Positions 42,830-51,915 of a DNA stretch of 64,000 nucleotides are shown here, one piece after another. The notes beneath the pieces were generated by a model. The model worked only from the letters and a program-made list of their open reading frames with translations, was not told where the DNA came from and made no database searches. The translations under genes were made by a program, and so were the position numbers. Numbering within the stretch: position 1 is the stretch's first letter; each line of letters starts with the position of its first letter. This stretch comes from Pseudomonadota bacterium (GTDB lineage: Bacteria > Babelota > Babeliae > Babelales > CAIQNR01): NCBI GenBank assembly GCA_027487215.1, contig JAIYDZ010000007.1, forward strand, positions 1 through 64,000. Direction: 5' to 3'.

Positions 42830-43486
42830 ATGAGTTTGAAAAATAATGTTCTTGAGCTAGTACTGAGTTTAGCATCTTTAAATGCATTTGCTCAGCCTCA
42901 GGTACATGATCAACCAAAAAAAGTAGAAAAAACTCAAACTGAATATGTAATGGAACTGATAAGAAACAGTCGGACTTTTGTACGCGGTTCTAACGACTGG
43001 AAGAATTGTATTATTTTCGATTGGGAAGAAACCGGTTATCTTCGTGATTTTTCGCCTCGAGAGCTTATGAAAGCTGGCACTGTAGTTGTCGAGTATCCAG
43101 GATCGCCTGCTTATGGTGGTGTTGCCGCATATGTAGCTGCCTTGGCACATTATAACAATCTGGGATATTTAGTCGGTTATGAAACTATGAGATCGGGATT
43201 TTTTCAGATGACTCGTAATGGGAATGACATGGTGATTCGTTCCACGATCACTGATACTCAAGTAAGGACAATAACTGATGATGAGTTAGAGGTAGCGGAA
43301 GAACAGGTTGCCCATATTAATCAAAATCCGGTTCAATCTAAAGAGGATGACCATACTGTCTGTAATTATACTATGGCGGCATTTTTGAAAAAATCAAAAT
43401 TGCATATTAATGCCACCGTTGAGTGTACTTCTCGTATGTCTGCCGAAGAGTTTTTAAAAGAATTAAAAAATTTAAAGAACGATTAA
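42830..43486 (+). CDS. Hypothetical secreted protein
   Basis: Unrecognised, 218 residues. An imperfect signal peptide (MSLKNNVLELVLSLASLNAFAQ) precedes a globular mixed region. A Gly/Ala-rich hydrophobic segment (AYGGVAAYVAALAHYNNLGYLVGY, ~residues 87-110) could be buried or membrane-embedded. The last part is a coiled-coil-like tail. AGGGGATTTCTC precedes the ATG. Followed by a strong terminator. No catalytic motif is evident. Confidence 0.68.
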   Translation: MSLKNNVLELVLSLASLNAFAQPQVHDQPKKVEKTQTEYVMELIRNSRTFVRGSNDWKNCIIFDWEETGYLRDFSPRELMKAGTVVVEYPGSPAYGGVAAYVAALAHYNNLGYLVGYETMRSGFFQMTRNGNDMVIRSTITDTQVRTITDDELEVAEEQVAHINQNPVQSKEDDHTVCNYTMAAFLKKSKLHINATVECTSRMSAEEFLKELKNLKND

Positions 43487-43522
43487 TTTGTTTTATGATC
43501 TATAGATTTTGAAGCAGTTTAT

Positions 43523-43553
43523 AAAAAACACCGGAGCAATCCGGTGTTTTTTT
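43523..43553 (+). terminator. Terminator with GCAA loop
   Basis: AAAAAACACCGGA and TCCGGTGTTTTTT form a 13-bp stem about GCAA, followed by T. It ends the 42830-43486 transcript. Confidence 0.9.
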
Positions 43554-43635
43554 GATAGAGATTCTAAAACAGTGTAGTGTAATTTGCATGATAGAAAATT
43601 TTATAAATTCATAACCCTTTGTACAAAGGATTTGT

Positions 43636-44247
43636 ATGAAAAATATATTGCTACTCGGTTCCGATTCGTACTCTCGTAAAATGCTGTTGCAAGATGCACG
43701 CATACCCTTTGAGGTAATTGGACACAGTGCTGATGAAGAGTCAATCGCTCGTAATCAGCCACTTTCAATTTTGGTTGCTCAGATTGCACAACTAAAAATG
43801 GATCATGTTAAGATGCCAGCTGGTCAAGAGGGTGATGTTGCCTATGTTCTTACAGCAGACACGATGGGCGTTGATCACAACGGAATAGTGCAAGGTAAGA
43901 TGAATAACCGTAAAGAAGCCATTGCCTCACTACGTGCTTTAGATATGACCGAACGCACTGTGGCGACCGCTTTTTGTTTAGATAAGAAAGTATACTGCAA
44001 CGGACAATGGCAGGTTCGTAAGCGCGTTGAACAGGTAGTTGAGTCAAAGTATGTTTTTTGTGTGCCCAGCCAGTGGGTAGATGAGTATCTTGAGCATTCG
44101 TTGGGGTTGTCTGCATCAGGTGCGATTGCGATTGAATTGTATGGGGCGCAGTTTTTGCATGCGATCAATGGATCTTATACCACTATCGTAGGACTTCCGA
44201 TGTTTGAAGTACGCGAAGCCCTACAAAAGTTTGGATTTTTTAGTTAG
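43636..44247 (+). CDS. maf: Maf-like nucleoside triphosphate pyrophosphatase
   Basis: House-cleaning pyrophosphatase acting on non-canonical or methylated nucleotides (dTTP/UTP/CTP types). The N-terminal LLGSDSYSRKMLL corresponds to the usual LAS-S-S-P-R-R loop. TADTMGV has the catalytic Asp, and INGSYTTIVGLPM matches the IxGS-x-x-NVxGLP end. The usual G-K-P block reads GKMNN. 203 residues, normal. Maf variants diverge, so the exact substrate is not assigned. Convergent with the next gene, overlapping by 8 bases. Confidence 0.82.
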   Translation: MKNILLLGSDSYSRKMLLQDARIPFEVIGHSADEESIARNQPLSILVAQIAQLKMDHVKMPAGQEGDVAYVLTADTMGVDHNGIVQGKMNNRKEAIASLRALDMTERTVATAFCLDKKVYCNGQWQVRKRVEQVVESKYVFCVPSQWVDEYLEHSLGLSASGAIAIELYGAQFLHAINGSYTTIVGLPMFEVREALQKFGFFS

Positions 44248-44692
44248 CCAAATATTTCTTATTTGGTTTCCAGGTACGCAGGAGTTCTTTAAAAAGCAGC
44301 TCTTGCGGATTTTTCTTTGGATCGTTTTCAAATTGTGAAGATGCTTCTTCAACGCTCATTTGTACTGTTTCTGTGTCGCATGCAGTAGTATCAATATGAT
44401 CTATGGCTGGCATCAACTTTTTTTCCATCACTACTTTAAGGGTCTCTTCGTTGTAAACTTCGTGCAAAAGCACTTCAAGAAGCTCTAAGAAATCCACAAA
44501 ACTGTAGCGAATTGCTTCAGGAGAATCTTTAAGTGCGGGATTGTTGTCACGATCCTTAAGTTCTTGTCTTAAACCATTTCTCATAGCTTCAGATATAAGA
44601 ACCTTTAACTGTTCAGGTTCGTTTTCTATGAGCCATTGCATGAGATGCAGGAGTTCATACGAGAGTGTTACTTGGCTTGTTTCATCGTTCAT
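44240..44692 (-). CDS. Hypothetical acidic cytoplasmic protein
   Basis: Unrecognised, 150 residues, no signal peptide or membrane segment. It looks helical and Leu/Glu-rich (LIENEPEQLKVLISEAM; VDFLELLEVLLHEVYNEETLKVVMEKKLM), with an ordinary helical bundle as the simplest model. AGGAGGCTGCT precedes the ATG. It lies between maf and the MerR-type regulator and might be co-transcribed with the latter, ~90 bases upstream on the same strand. Confidence 0.72.
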   Translation of the reverse strand: MNDETSQVTLSYELLHLMQWLIENEPEQLKVLISEAMRNGLRQELKDRDNNPALKDSPEAIRYSFVDFLELLEVLLHEVYNEETLKVVMEKKLMPAIDHIDTTACDTETVQMSVEEASSQFENDPKKNPQELLFKELLRTWKPNKKYLAN

Positions 44693-44784
44693 AGCAGCCT
44701 CCTACAGAAAATATTGTTTAACATCCCTAGGTGTATAATCACTCTTTTTTTAAGCGCAGTGAAATAGTTTTGTATATTTTTTTA

Positions 44785-45231
44785 TTAATCGTCGTATTCT
44801 ACTTCCCATTTATCATCAACTATTGTTGGTTCTAAAGGGGCATCTTGTTGAGCAGAATTATGCGCTTTTGTTTTTAATTTAGCAAGCTGTTGAGCAGCAT
44901 CACGAACATCATTTTTTCTGATGATCTGTTCTTTAATAAGATCCTGGTGAGTTGCTTCAAAAGCTGAGTTCATATCTTTTTGTAATTTTTTAATCTGTTT
45001 TTGTAGCCTAAGAACCATTTGGACACCGGCCAAATTGATACCAAGTTTGTGAGTAAGGTAAATTACTTCTTCAAGTTTATTTACATCTTCTTCTGAAAAA
45101 AGACGTGTATTGCCATCAGAACGTTTAGGAGCAATAAGCCCTTCACGCTCATAAAGGCGAATAGTTTGTTGGTGGATGTCAAACATCTCTGCAACAGCTG
45201 AAATGGAAAAAAAACCTTTTTTACGTTTCAT
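44785..45231 (-). CDS. hspR: MerR-family regulator, HspR-like
   Basis: N-terminal winged-helix of MerR type: FFSISAVAEMFDIHQQTIRLYEREGLI, then APKRSDGNTRLFSEEDV and the wing. LGINLAGVQMVLRLQKQI follows, which matches HspR, the repressor of dnaK operons in several lineages. A coiled-coil C-terminus completes ~148 residues. HspR usually sits in the dnaK operon; here it is alone, 13 kb from dnaK. The ATG at 45231 is preferred (GGGAAG upstream, conserved start) over 45270. Regulation of dnaK is inferred from the family. Confidence 0.8.
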   Translation of the reverse strand: MKRKKGFFSISAVAEMFDIHQQTIRLYEREGLIAPKRSDGNTRLFSEEDVNKLEEVIYLTHKLGINLAGVQMVLRLQKQIKKLQKDMNSAFEATHQDLIKEQIIRKNDVRDAAQQLAKLKTKAHNSAQQDAPLEPTIVDDKWEVEYDD

Positions 45232-45429
45232 CGTCTTCCCTGAAAAAACTACTACCTCGAGCTTTTTCATATCTACATGATTTTTTTGTTAGTATTCTCT
45301 AGTGCCTTTTAGGGTACCATAAATTTTTTAACAAATCTTCTACAAAATGGTACATAGAAAGAGAATAAGCGTAGTCTAATGATGGCAAAAGCATTTTTTG
45401 GGTTCTATTAAGCTTTTTTAAGGGATTTC

Positions 45430-46095
45430 ATGCCTAAAATAAGATTTATTTTGTTCGGATTAATGGTAAATGCTTTTTTTATACTTTCTGCTCATATTGA
45501 AAGACATGTGTCGGTTGAGCTTATTGAGGAACGAATAAACGGGGTTTTATTTACGTACCGTTATGACCATCAAACCGGTTGCCGGGTTGATATGTCAATT
45601 AAAGAACAATGGCTTATTGATAACAAGTCGGTCAAAAAAGAGGAATATCAGGAGCGTATTGCGCGTGAGATGGTAGCTCAGATTACCCAGGAACGGGAAT
45701 ATAAAGATCAGCAACGGGTCCATATGCTCACTTTTAAAAATACTCAGCAGGTAGCACTTTTTAGAAAATTACTCGTAGTTACTATGGAAGATATCAAAAA
45801 AAAGTATGCTCACTTTGCTCACTATGGGCTTGAGGCTTACTTAGCTTATAGTAATGACACGATTGCCAGCGAGGTTGAATTTCGTTCGTTATTGACGCAG
45901 GTTTGTGATTCTATTAAGCACCTTTTAAGTTTAAGTGATGAGGAATTTTCCTGTAAAAAAGCGGAAGCGGTACTTTCAACGGTTGATCACTATCCAAAAA
46001 AGCTGCAAATTTTATTTGAAAACACGGTAAAGAAAGCCATTAGAGACTGTGATGATACTGCTCGTTTGAAGAAACTGCTGGAAATAATCTCGTAA
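45430..46095 (+). CDS. Hypothetical secreted protein
   Basis: Unrecognised, 221 residues. A signal peptide (MPKIRFILFGLMVNAFFILSAHI) is followed by a short beta-like segment (VLFTYRYDHQTGCRVD), then mostly charged helices. It has three Cys residues in the mature part. AAGGGATTTC precedes the ATG. It lies 80 bases before the 46178 gene and probably shares its transcript. First of the secreted-protein run on the plus strand. Confidence 0.7.
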   Translation: MPKIRFILFGLMVNAFFILSAHIERHVSVELIEERINGVLFTYRYDHQTGCRVDMSIKEQWLIDNKSVKKEEYQERIAREMVAQITQEREYKDQQRVHMLTFKNTQQVALFRKLLVVTMEDIKKKYAHFAHYGLEAYLAYSNDTIASEVEFRSLLTQVCDSIKHLLSLSDEEFSCKKAEAVLSTVDHYPKKLQILFENTVKKAIRDCDDTARLKKLLEIIS

Positions 46096-46177
46096 GTTGC
46101 AAATGGTTAAGGGGGTATGATAGCTTTTTTCAGATGTGCTTTTACGCATAGAAAAGCCAAAAAAGTAGGGATGGATC

Positions 46178-48175
46178 ATGCAAGGGATGATACGTTTTTT
46201 CATAAGAATGCTTGCACTTAGTTGTGTTGTGTTTACTAATAAGGCAGAAGAAAATACTCAGAAAGTTGAGAGTCTATCGTCTTCTTGGAGTGAGTTTTTT
46301 ACGTGTGTTGATTCAGGTAGTAGTTCTGAGCAAAGAGCCCAGTCTGTTGTCCATAAAGAAGTTGCTCAACGGGAACAAGAACGAAAAAATGCTCGTGTCA
46401 AAGCTGAACAAGAAATTGTAAAAGAACTAAAAACACGTCTTGAATCAAGTGATGAACCAAAGATACAAAAACCTTCACGCAGGACGTTCAAGAATTTTTT
46501 TAAACAGGTAACGCGCACAGAAGAAACATCTGAAAAAGACGTTGAGATTACTCATAAAGCACGTCAACGCGCACAGCGTGTATTACAAGAGCAGGTTGCT
46601 GTGTCAGCCCAAGCTGAGCGTGTCGCTCGCAAAATATCAGCTCAAAGAAAAAAGAGAGAGGTAACTGCAGACTCTCCTCATAAAAGATCACGTAAAACAT
46701 TTCAAATAGTTCCAGAAGAATTTTTTTATCCACAAACTTCCCATTCAGTTGTTAAAGAAAGACAGAGCAAAGTTATTGAACAAAAGCGTCAACAAGAAGA
46801 ACAACAAAAATGTGAACTTGAAAAAGCGCATATGCAAGCACACTCTTTGGCGCAATGTGTTCAACGCAAAGATGTAAGTTCAAAGAGTGCTCTAGAGGAA
46901 GTTATCAAAAAAGAGGTTGCTGCATATAAGGCAGCTCTTGAGCCACAAAAAGTTGTTTGCCCCAAGACCTGTAATTATCATGAAAAAGAGTTAAAAAAGC
47001 AGGAAGAATTAAAAGAACAACGTGCACAAGCAGTTGCTAAAAAGAATGCAAAAAAGCAGGCACAGCGTGAACGTGCTGAAAGTGCACGTAAAGAGCTACA
47101 AAAAAATAAAGAAGCTGTGCGTATAAAAAATGCCGAACGTAAAGCAGCTCTTAAAAAAGAAAAAGATCTGGTAGCAGAGGCATACAAACATATTAAAGAG
47201 CGTAACACGCGAACTTTTAAACCTCGCCCCGTCATTCAAAAACAGATAACTCAGTCCTCTGAGAAAGTTATTTCAAAAGATGATCGTGTGCAAAAACTGA
47301 AACAGGAAAGAAGTGAGGCGCGTTCTAAGAAGATTGAGATTCGTGAAAATAAACAAAAACGCCAAGCAGAGAATGCACAAAAACGTGTGTTAACTGTGCA
47401 AAAATATAATGCAAAAAAAACACGACAAGCGTTGGTTAATCGTGTTAAAATCTTACAGCGTGCTAAGAGTGACTTTCACTCAATGTATCAGTCTCAAGAA
47501 CTTCAAGAACACCTTTTGCAGGAACAGTTTGAACTTCTCAGTTTTGAACGTGATCAATTAAGTAGCATGGTAAATGCATTGAGTTATGATTCATCCGCAC
47601 ACCAACTGAGTGAAGCAATTGAGAGTGTGTTTGATTACAAAGAGCGTGCCCAGAATTTTGTTGATGAGATACATCGTGCTTCTTTGCTAAATGTAGCAAA
47701 TGCACAAGATCATGAAAGTGCTATGCACAATGTACAGCAAGCCCTTGAGATACCGTTGCGAGTCATAGAGTATAACCTTTTTTTAATGTGTGGTATGCAG
47801 GCAGAAAGATCTGTCGGTAAAACATTTCGTACTACCTGTTCTGTTAACGCAGCAGGAGAAAGTGCGTGTGATTCTCTGGAATGGTATTTGGTTAAAGTAG
47901 GTAAGCAAACAGTTTCAGCTTTAAGTGCTCAAAGAGTTTTGCAAAGACTTGCTCAAGAAAAAACACAAGTTGACGCGTTGCATAAAGCTTTGCACGATGA
48001 AGCTGATCATGTTGGACATCAACAAAAACAGGGTTTCGTGCAAGGGACTGCTAATGTACTACAACACCGAAAACATCAAATGCAAACGTTGCTTGCGGCT
48101 CATCAGCGTTTTTTACCATCTGCAAAGATTCAAGAATTTAATGCTCTCATTCAGGAGTTTCCTACAACTGTTTAA
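46178..48175 (+). CDS. Long secreted Lys/Arg-rich coiled-coil protein
   Basis: Unrecognised, 665 residues. A short signal peptide (MQGMIRFFIRMLALSCVVFTNKA) precedes several hundred residues dominated by Lys, Arg, Gln, Glu and Ala in heptad-like patterns (for example AQAVAKKNAKKQAQRERAE). The last third is a less repetitive helical region with a few Cys. The net positive charge is unusual for a secreted protein and would suit binding to nucleic acid or acidic surfaces; that is inference. AGGG precedes the ATG. Ends with a terminator at 48198. Confidence 0.75.
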   Translation: MQGMIRFFIRMLALSCVVFTNKAEENTQKVESLSSSWSEFFTCVDSGSSSEQRAQSVVHKEVAQREQERKNARVKAEQEIVKELKTRLESSDEPKIQKPSRRTFKNFFKQVTRTEETSEKDVEITHKARQRAQRVLQEQVAVSAQAERVARKISAQRKKREVTADSPHKRSRKTFQIVPEEFFYPQTSHSVVKERQSKVIEQKRQQEEQQKCELEKAHMQAHSLAQCVQRKDVSSKSALEEVIKKEVAAYKAALEPQKVVCPKTCNYHEKELKKQEELKEQRAQAVAKKNAKKQAQRERAESARKELQKNKEAVRIKNAERKAALKKEKDLVAEAYKHIKERNTRTFKPRPVIQKQITQSSEKVISKDDRVQKLKQERSEARSKKIEIRENKQKRQAENAQKRVLTVQKYNAKKTRQALVNRVKILQRAKSDFHSMYQSQELQEHLLQEQFELLSFERDQLSSMVNALSYDSSAHQLSEAIESVFDYKERAQNFVDEIHRASLLNVANAQDHESAMHNVQQALEIPLRVIEYNLFLMCGMQAERSVGKTFRTTCSVNAAGESACDSLEWYLVKVGKQTVSALSAQRVLQRLAQEKTQVDALHKALHDEADHVGHQQKQGFVQGTANVLQHRKHQMQTLLAAHQRFLPSAKIQEFNALIQEFPTTV

Positions 48176-48197
48176 GGGTAAAAGAGCTTAAAACAAT

Positions 48198-48242
48198 AAA
48201 ATGCGAAGTGGTACTTATCAAACAGTACGCTTCGCATTTTTG
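48198..48242 (+). terminator. Terminator after the 46178-48175 gene
   Basis: AAAATGCGAAG (48198-48208) pairs with CTTCGCATTTT (48230-48240), with further inner pairing (GTACT/AGTAC), followed by T. Confidence 0.87.
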
Positions 48243-48362
48243 TTACATAAAAATAAGATTAAACCTTTTATTTATAACCTTCAGATAAGCATTTTGTTGT
48301 TTTAGAAGTCAAAAAAGCTTTATTATAAAGGTTAAAGAGGTTTTTAAAATGGAGGAATTATT

Positions 48363-50162
48363 ATGAAGCGTATCAATAAATTTTTATGGTTACTGTGTAC
48401 TTTTACTGCATATGCCGCTCAGTCAGAGACTGAGATTCAAAAAGCTGCAAGAAAAGGTCTAATCGATGAAGAATCGCTCGGGAGACTAGAGGGATTGTTA
48501 GGGCCAGATTTTGATTTATCAGACAAACAGTTTCTACCAAAAACTTCATCAAAAGAATTTATAAAGGCTAAAGAGCAATTAGAAAAAATAACTAAAGATG
48601 TCAGTCGAGATTCTATAAAGGTTGAAGGGTATGGAGGTTTAATAAAAGAGCTCAATAGTTACGATTTTGAGGATTCAATTTTACCCTTAGCAACGTTAAG
48701 GGATCTTGCTGAAAAACAAGTAAAGAATGTAGGTGCCTCTTTCGATCAAGCTGATTTTGGTAGTGTGACGCCAGAAGAAGCTATTGAAATTGAAAACTTT
48801 ACTAAAGTTGAACTAGCAAGATTGAATCAGGAGCAGTTAAATATCTTAGAAAAGGCTACTGATCCTTTGACAGGTAAACGTATTCCTTTTGTAGCTGTTC
48901 CGGCAGAGCGTTTAGAAAAACAAATGTTTATATTGCAAGGTGAAAAAGAAGCGGCAGCTCGTTTGATTCAAAGAGTGGTAGAACCTCAAACAATTAATAA
49001 TTGTGGATGGCACTCTCTAAAAAATATTCATGAACGATTAAGTAACCATTTTAAAGTAAAGCCAAAAGTATTTACTCCTGATGCTACAGAATTTAATGAT
49101 GCCCAAGGTTTACGTAAACTCTGGGATGGTTCTATGGGAGAACTTTCTAATGGCACAAAGGTTTCGCTCTTTATGCTTTCGGCTGACTTTTTGCCTGCTG
49201 ATATAGAAGACCAAACCCGTTTATTAGGTAGGCAGAATGAGTATATCAATGAGATAAGAGACACATTGAAAAAAGACAAAGTGTGTGCAGTAGTTATGTA
49301 CACAGGCTCTGTTGGGCAAAATGAAGTGAATGCTCATTGGTTAGCTCTTACTATTAGTTTAAGTCCAGATGGTCATTTGTCGGGAGTTGTTATGGATTCT
49401 CTTGGGTTTGTCGATCAAGGATCAGTTGATCTAGAAGTGTTAAAAATAAAATCTAAGAATTTTAAGGATTTGCATATGAAACCGGTTTATTATAATTTTG
49501 ATCGTCTTGATTATAAGCCAGTTCGTCAACTTTTAAATACTATTTATCTTGTATTAAATGCGCCTGTAACAGAAGGTCCAGTAGTGCAAGATCGGCAATC
49601 TGTAGAGCCGTTACAAGTGCCTAATAGCAGATTAGAAGATGAAAAAAGAGATAGGCTTGAAGAGGAAGATTCTAAAAGGGTTGCAAGCGAAATTGCACTT
49701 CAGAGGGAAGAGAGAAGACAAAAGCAATTGATCGAGAAAGCTAAAAAAGATAAAGAGAGTTTTGTTGAGGCACTTTCAAAAATGGAGAAGTTGACAAGCA
49801 AGATGTTTGCTCTTGAAAACGTTCAGACTTGGAATAGGCCAAAAACAAAGCCAGAGATTTCTACTGTTGAGGTTAAAGAGTTTACTCAAAAACTTTATGA
49901 TGTCTGTACTGAAATTATAAATGGAGACTACACAGAAGATAAAGAGCAGCTTTTAGATATGCAGGGAGATTTAAAGATAGCAGTAACATATAATGCAAAT
50001 CATGAAGACATTCGTATGCAGTCTTTACATGCTTATATTCCAAATTTCATAAAATATCTAAAAACTTTTGTGGAGCAAGAAAATAAAGACATTATAGATG
50101 TTGTATTAAAATTAGCCCAAGATTTGAGCGAGCAGTTTAAAGAGGTTTGGCTAAAACTTTAA
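48363..50162 (+). CDS. Secreted protein with candidate papain-like cysteine-protease/deubiquitinase centre
   Basis: Unrecognised by name, 599 residues. A signal peptide (MKRINKFLWLLCTFTAYA) and a helical N-terminal region come first. The middle domain then has the blocks EPQTINNCGWHSLKNI (Gln209, Cys214), VNAHWLALTI (His325) and VVMDSLG (Asp345). The order Q...C...H-W...D-S is that of papain-fold peptidases and of eukaryotic-type ubiquitin hydrolases such as Josephin/OTU. A charged helical stretch (about 425-480) and a helical C-terminus follow. Peptidase activity is inferred, and the spacing is the main evidence. GGAGGAATTATT precedes the ATG. Confidence 0.72.
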   Translation: MKRINKFLWLLCTFTAYAAQSETEIQKAARKGLIDEESLGRLEGLLGPDFDLSDKQFLPKTSSKEFIKAKEQLEKITKDVSRDSIKVEGYGGLIKELNSYDFEDSILPLATLRDLAEKQVKNVGASFDQADFGSVTPEEAIEIENFTKVELARLNQEQLNILEKATDPLTGKRIPFVAVPAERLEKQMFILQGEKEAAARLIQRVVEPQTINNCGWHSLKNIHERLSNHFKVKPKVFTPDATEFNDAQGLRKLWDGSMGELSNGTKVSLFMLSADFLPADIEDQTRLLGRQNEYINEIRDTLKKDKVCAVVMYTGSVGQNEVNAHWLALTISLSPDGHLSGVVMDSLGFVDQGSVDLEVLKIKSKNFKDLHMKPVYYNFDRLDYKPVRQLLNTIYLVLNAPVTEGPVVQDRQSVEPLQVPNSRLEDEKRDRLEEEDSKRVASEIALQREERRQKQLIEKAKKDKESFVEALSKMEKLTSKMFALENVQTWNRPKTKPEISTVEVKEFTQKLYDVCTEIINGDYTEDKEQLLDMQGDLKIAVTYNANHEDIRMQSLHAYIPNFIKYLKTFVEQENKDIIDVVLKLAQDLSEQFKEVWLKL

Positions 50163-50182
50163 AAGCTTTTTAGTTTAAAAAT

Positions 50183-50252
50183 AAAGGCCAAGGTTAGTTG
50201 TGAAGACGCCCTTGGCCTTTACTATTGTTAGTAAGTACTACACTCACTAACA
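50183..50252. terminator. Bidirectional terminator between convergent genes
   Basis: AAAGGCCAAGG (50183-50193) pairs with CCTTGGCCTTT (50210-50220); T-rich sequence follows on the minus strand. A second inverted repeat (TTGTTAGT / ACTAACAA, about 50225-50252) lies closer to the ychF stop. Confidence 0.78.
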
Positions 50253-50267
50253 ATATCCACTGAAGTT

Positions 50268-51359
50268 TTAGACGTTGAATTTCACGTGAATGATGTCGCC
50301 ATCTTGCACAATGTAATCCTGTCCTTCAGTGCGGAGTTTTCCCGTTTTTTTAAGTGCAGCTTCGCTGCCTGCTTCTTTAACATCAACGTAGTTAAAAATG
50401 TCTGAACAAATGAATCCACGTTCTAAGTCAGAGTGAATTTCACCCGCAGCTTTGCGAATGTTCATACCTTTTTTAATAGGCCATGCATGGGCTTCTTGAG
50501 GTCCAACGGTAAAGAAGGTAATCATATCAAGTCTGTCGTACGCTTTTTTAATAATGGTTTGTAATCCTTTGGTTTTCATACCTAAGATTTCCATCATTTC
50601 TTGTGCTTGCGCATCATCAAGAAGCGTCAGTTCGTATTCTGTGCGAGCGCATACAGGAATAACACGATCTTCACCAAATTTTGCGACGATAGTTTTATAG
50701 TGAGCATTATCTTTGTAGTTGTCTTCTACAAAATCTACTTCTGCAAAGTTTGCAATCACCAAGAATTTTTTGGTGCAGAGTAGTTCTGTTGTTTCACCGG
50801 TAAACGCTTGTGAAAGTTGACGTGCTTTTTCAAGATCTTGTTGATCAAGAGCACTAGTCATTGCTTTAAGAAATTCCTGTTCAAGGTTCAAGGCTTTCTT
50901 TTCAGCAGGTTTATTTTGAGCTGCTTTTACAAGGCTCAGAATTTTTGCTTGGCGTTTTTCAATTGAGTCTAAATCTCTGATAATCAACTCAGAAACAATA
51001 GTATCAAAATCATCTAAAGGATCGACTTTTTGATCGCCAAAGCATCTGATAACATGCAGAATTAAATCAACTTCTCGGATGTGACTTAAGAACTGATTGC
51101 CCAGTCCTTCACCTTTTGAAGCTCCTTTTACAAGCCCTGCAATATCTACAAAAGACATGGTTGCAGGAATAATTTTTTGAGAACCATAAATTCGAGTGAG
51201 CTCTTCAAGTCGTTCATCTGGTACGTTGGTAATAGCTAGATGAGGATCAATGGTGCAAAAAGGGTAGTTTTCTGCAGGTACTTGAGAGCGAGTCAGCGCG
51301 TTAAATAAGGTAGACTTTCCGATATTAGGAAGTCCTACAAGGCCAGCTTTAATTGTCAT
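50268..51359 (-). CDS. ychF: Redox-regulated ATPase/GTPase YchF (OLA1 family)
   Basis: An Obg-type P-loop protein that binds ribosomes. G1 is GLPNIGKST, G3 DIAGLVKGASKGEGLGN (variant typical of YchF), and the NKxD position is replaced by NFAEVD. This last substitution is the known reason the family prefers ATP. A coiled-coil insertion is followed by the C-terminal TGS domain (ending AALKKTGKLRTEGQDYIVQDGDIIHVKFNV). 363 residues, standard. Isolated on the minus strand among secreted-protein genes. Confidence 0.95.
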   Translation of the reverse strand: MTIKAGLVGLPNIGKSTLFNALTRSQVPAENYPFCTIDPHLAITNVPDERLEELTRIYGSQKIIPATMSFVDIAGLVKGASKGEGLGNQFLSHIREVDLILHVIRCFGDQKVDPLDDFDTIVSELIIRDLDSIEKRQAKILSLVKAAQNKPAEKKALNLEQEFLKAMTSALDQQDLEKARQLSQAFTGETTELLCTKKFLVIANFAEVDFVEDNYKDNAHYKTIVAKFGEDRVIPVCARTEYELTLLDDAQAQEMMEILGMKTKGLQTIIKKAYDRLDMITFFTVGPQEAHAWPIKKGMNIRKAAGEIHSDLERGFICSDIFNYVDVKEAGSEAALKKTGKLRTEGQDYIVQDGDIIHVKFNV

Positions 51360-51532
51360 ATTTCTTTTACACTATAGATAAAGTACATGAATCATATATA
51401 TATCCATTAGGGTACCACACCTGTGTAAGGGCGCAAGTATGACCCTAAATTGTTGGTTTATTTATACTCATAGTGTATGTTACAAAGCAGTAAGAAAACT
51501 CATCTTTACCACTTATTTAAAGGAGAGAGACT

Positions 51533-51739
51533 ATGGATATGATGAGAATGCTTGGTATGGCGGCATGTTTTGTATGTGGTGTAGCGGCTTTATGTGTTGG
51601 TCTTGGCGCAATGAACGTTAACGTACTTCAAATGCTTCAACTAGAAACTTTTGATATGTACATTCGTTACCTTGTTGGTGCTTGTGGGGTAGTAAGCCTT
51701 TTAATGAGCTTGATGAGCTGCTGCAACGGCAAATGCTAA
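51533..51739 (+). CDS. Small two-helix membrane protein
   Basis: Unrecognised, 68 residues. It consists of two hydrophobic helices (about 3-25 and 40-60) separated by a short polar turn containing NVNVLQMLQLETFDMYIRY, and ends CCNGKC. AAAGGAGAGAGACT precedes the ATG. Codon use is ordinary and a strong terminator follows, so it is likely a real gene rather than a chance frame. Function unknown; the C-terminal Cys cluster is notable. Confidence 0.65.
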   Translation: MDMMRMLGMAACFVCGVAALCVGLGAMNVNVLQMLQLETFDMYIRYLVGACGVVSLLMSLMSCCNGKC

Positions 51740-51760
51740 GCTTTTTCTTAGAAAGCTTTT

Positions 51761-51789
51761 GGGTCCAGAAATTCTGGGCCCCTTTTTTT
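51761..51789 (+). terminator. Terminator after the small membrane protein gene
   Basis: GGGTCCAGA pairs with TCTGGGCCC across AAT (one G-U pair), followed by CTTTTTTT. Confidence 0.87.
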
Positions 51790-51915
51790 ATGCATTTTTT
51801 GAAAAATGCGCTTATTTAAGGGCTTTTTTAGTCAATTCTTGAACTTTGAAAGGTCGCTATGATAGGCTCGTAAGTGAATGGAAAAAAGCCACTACGGCTT
51901 AAAAAGGAGGTTACT

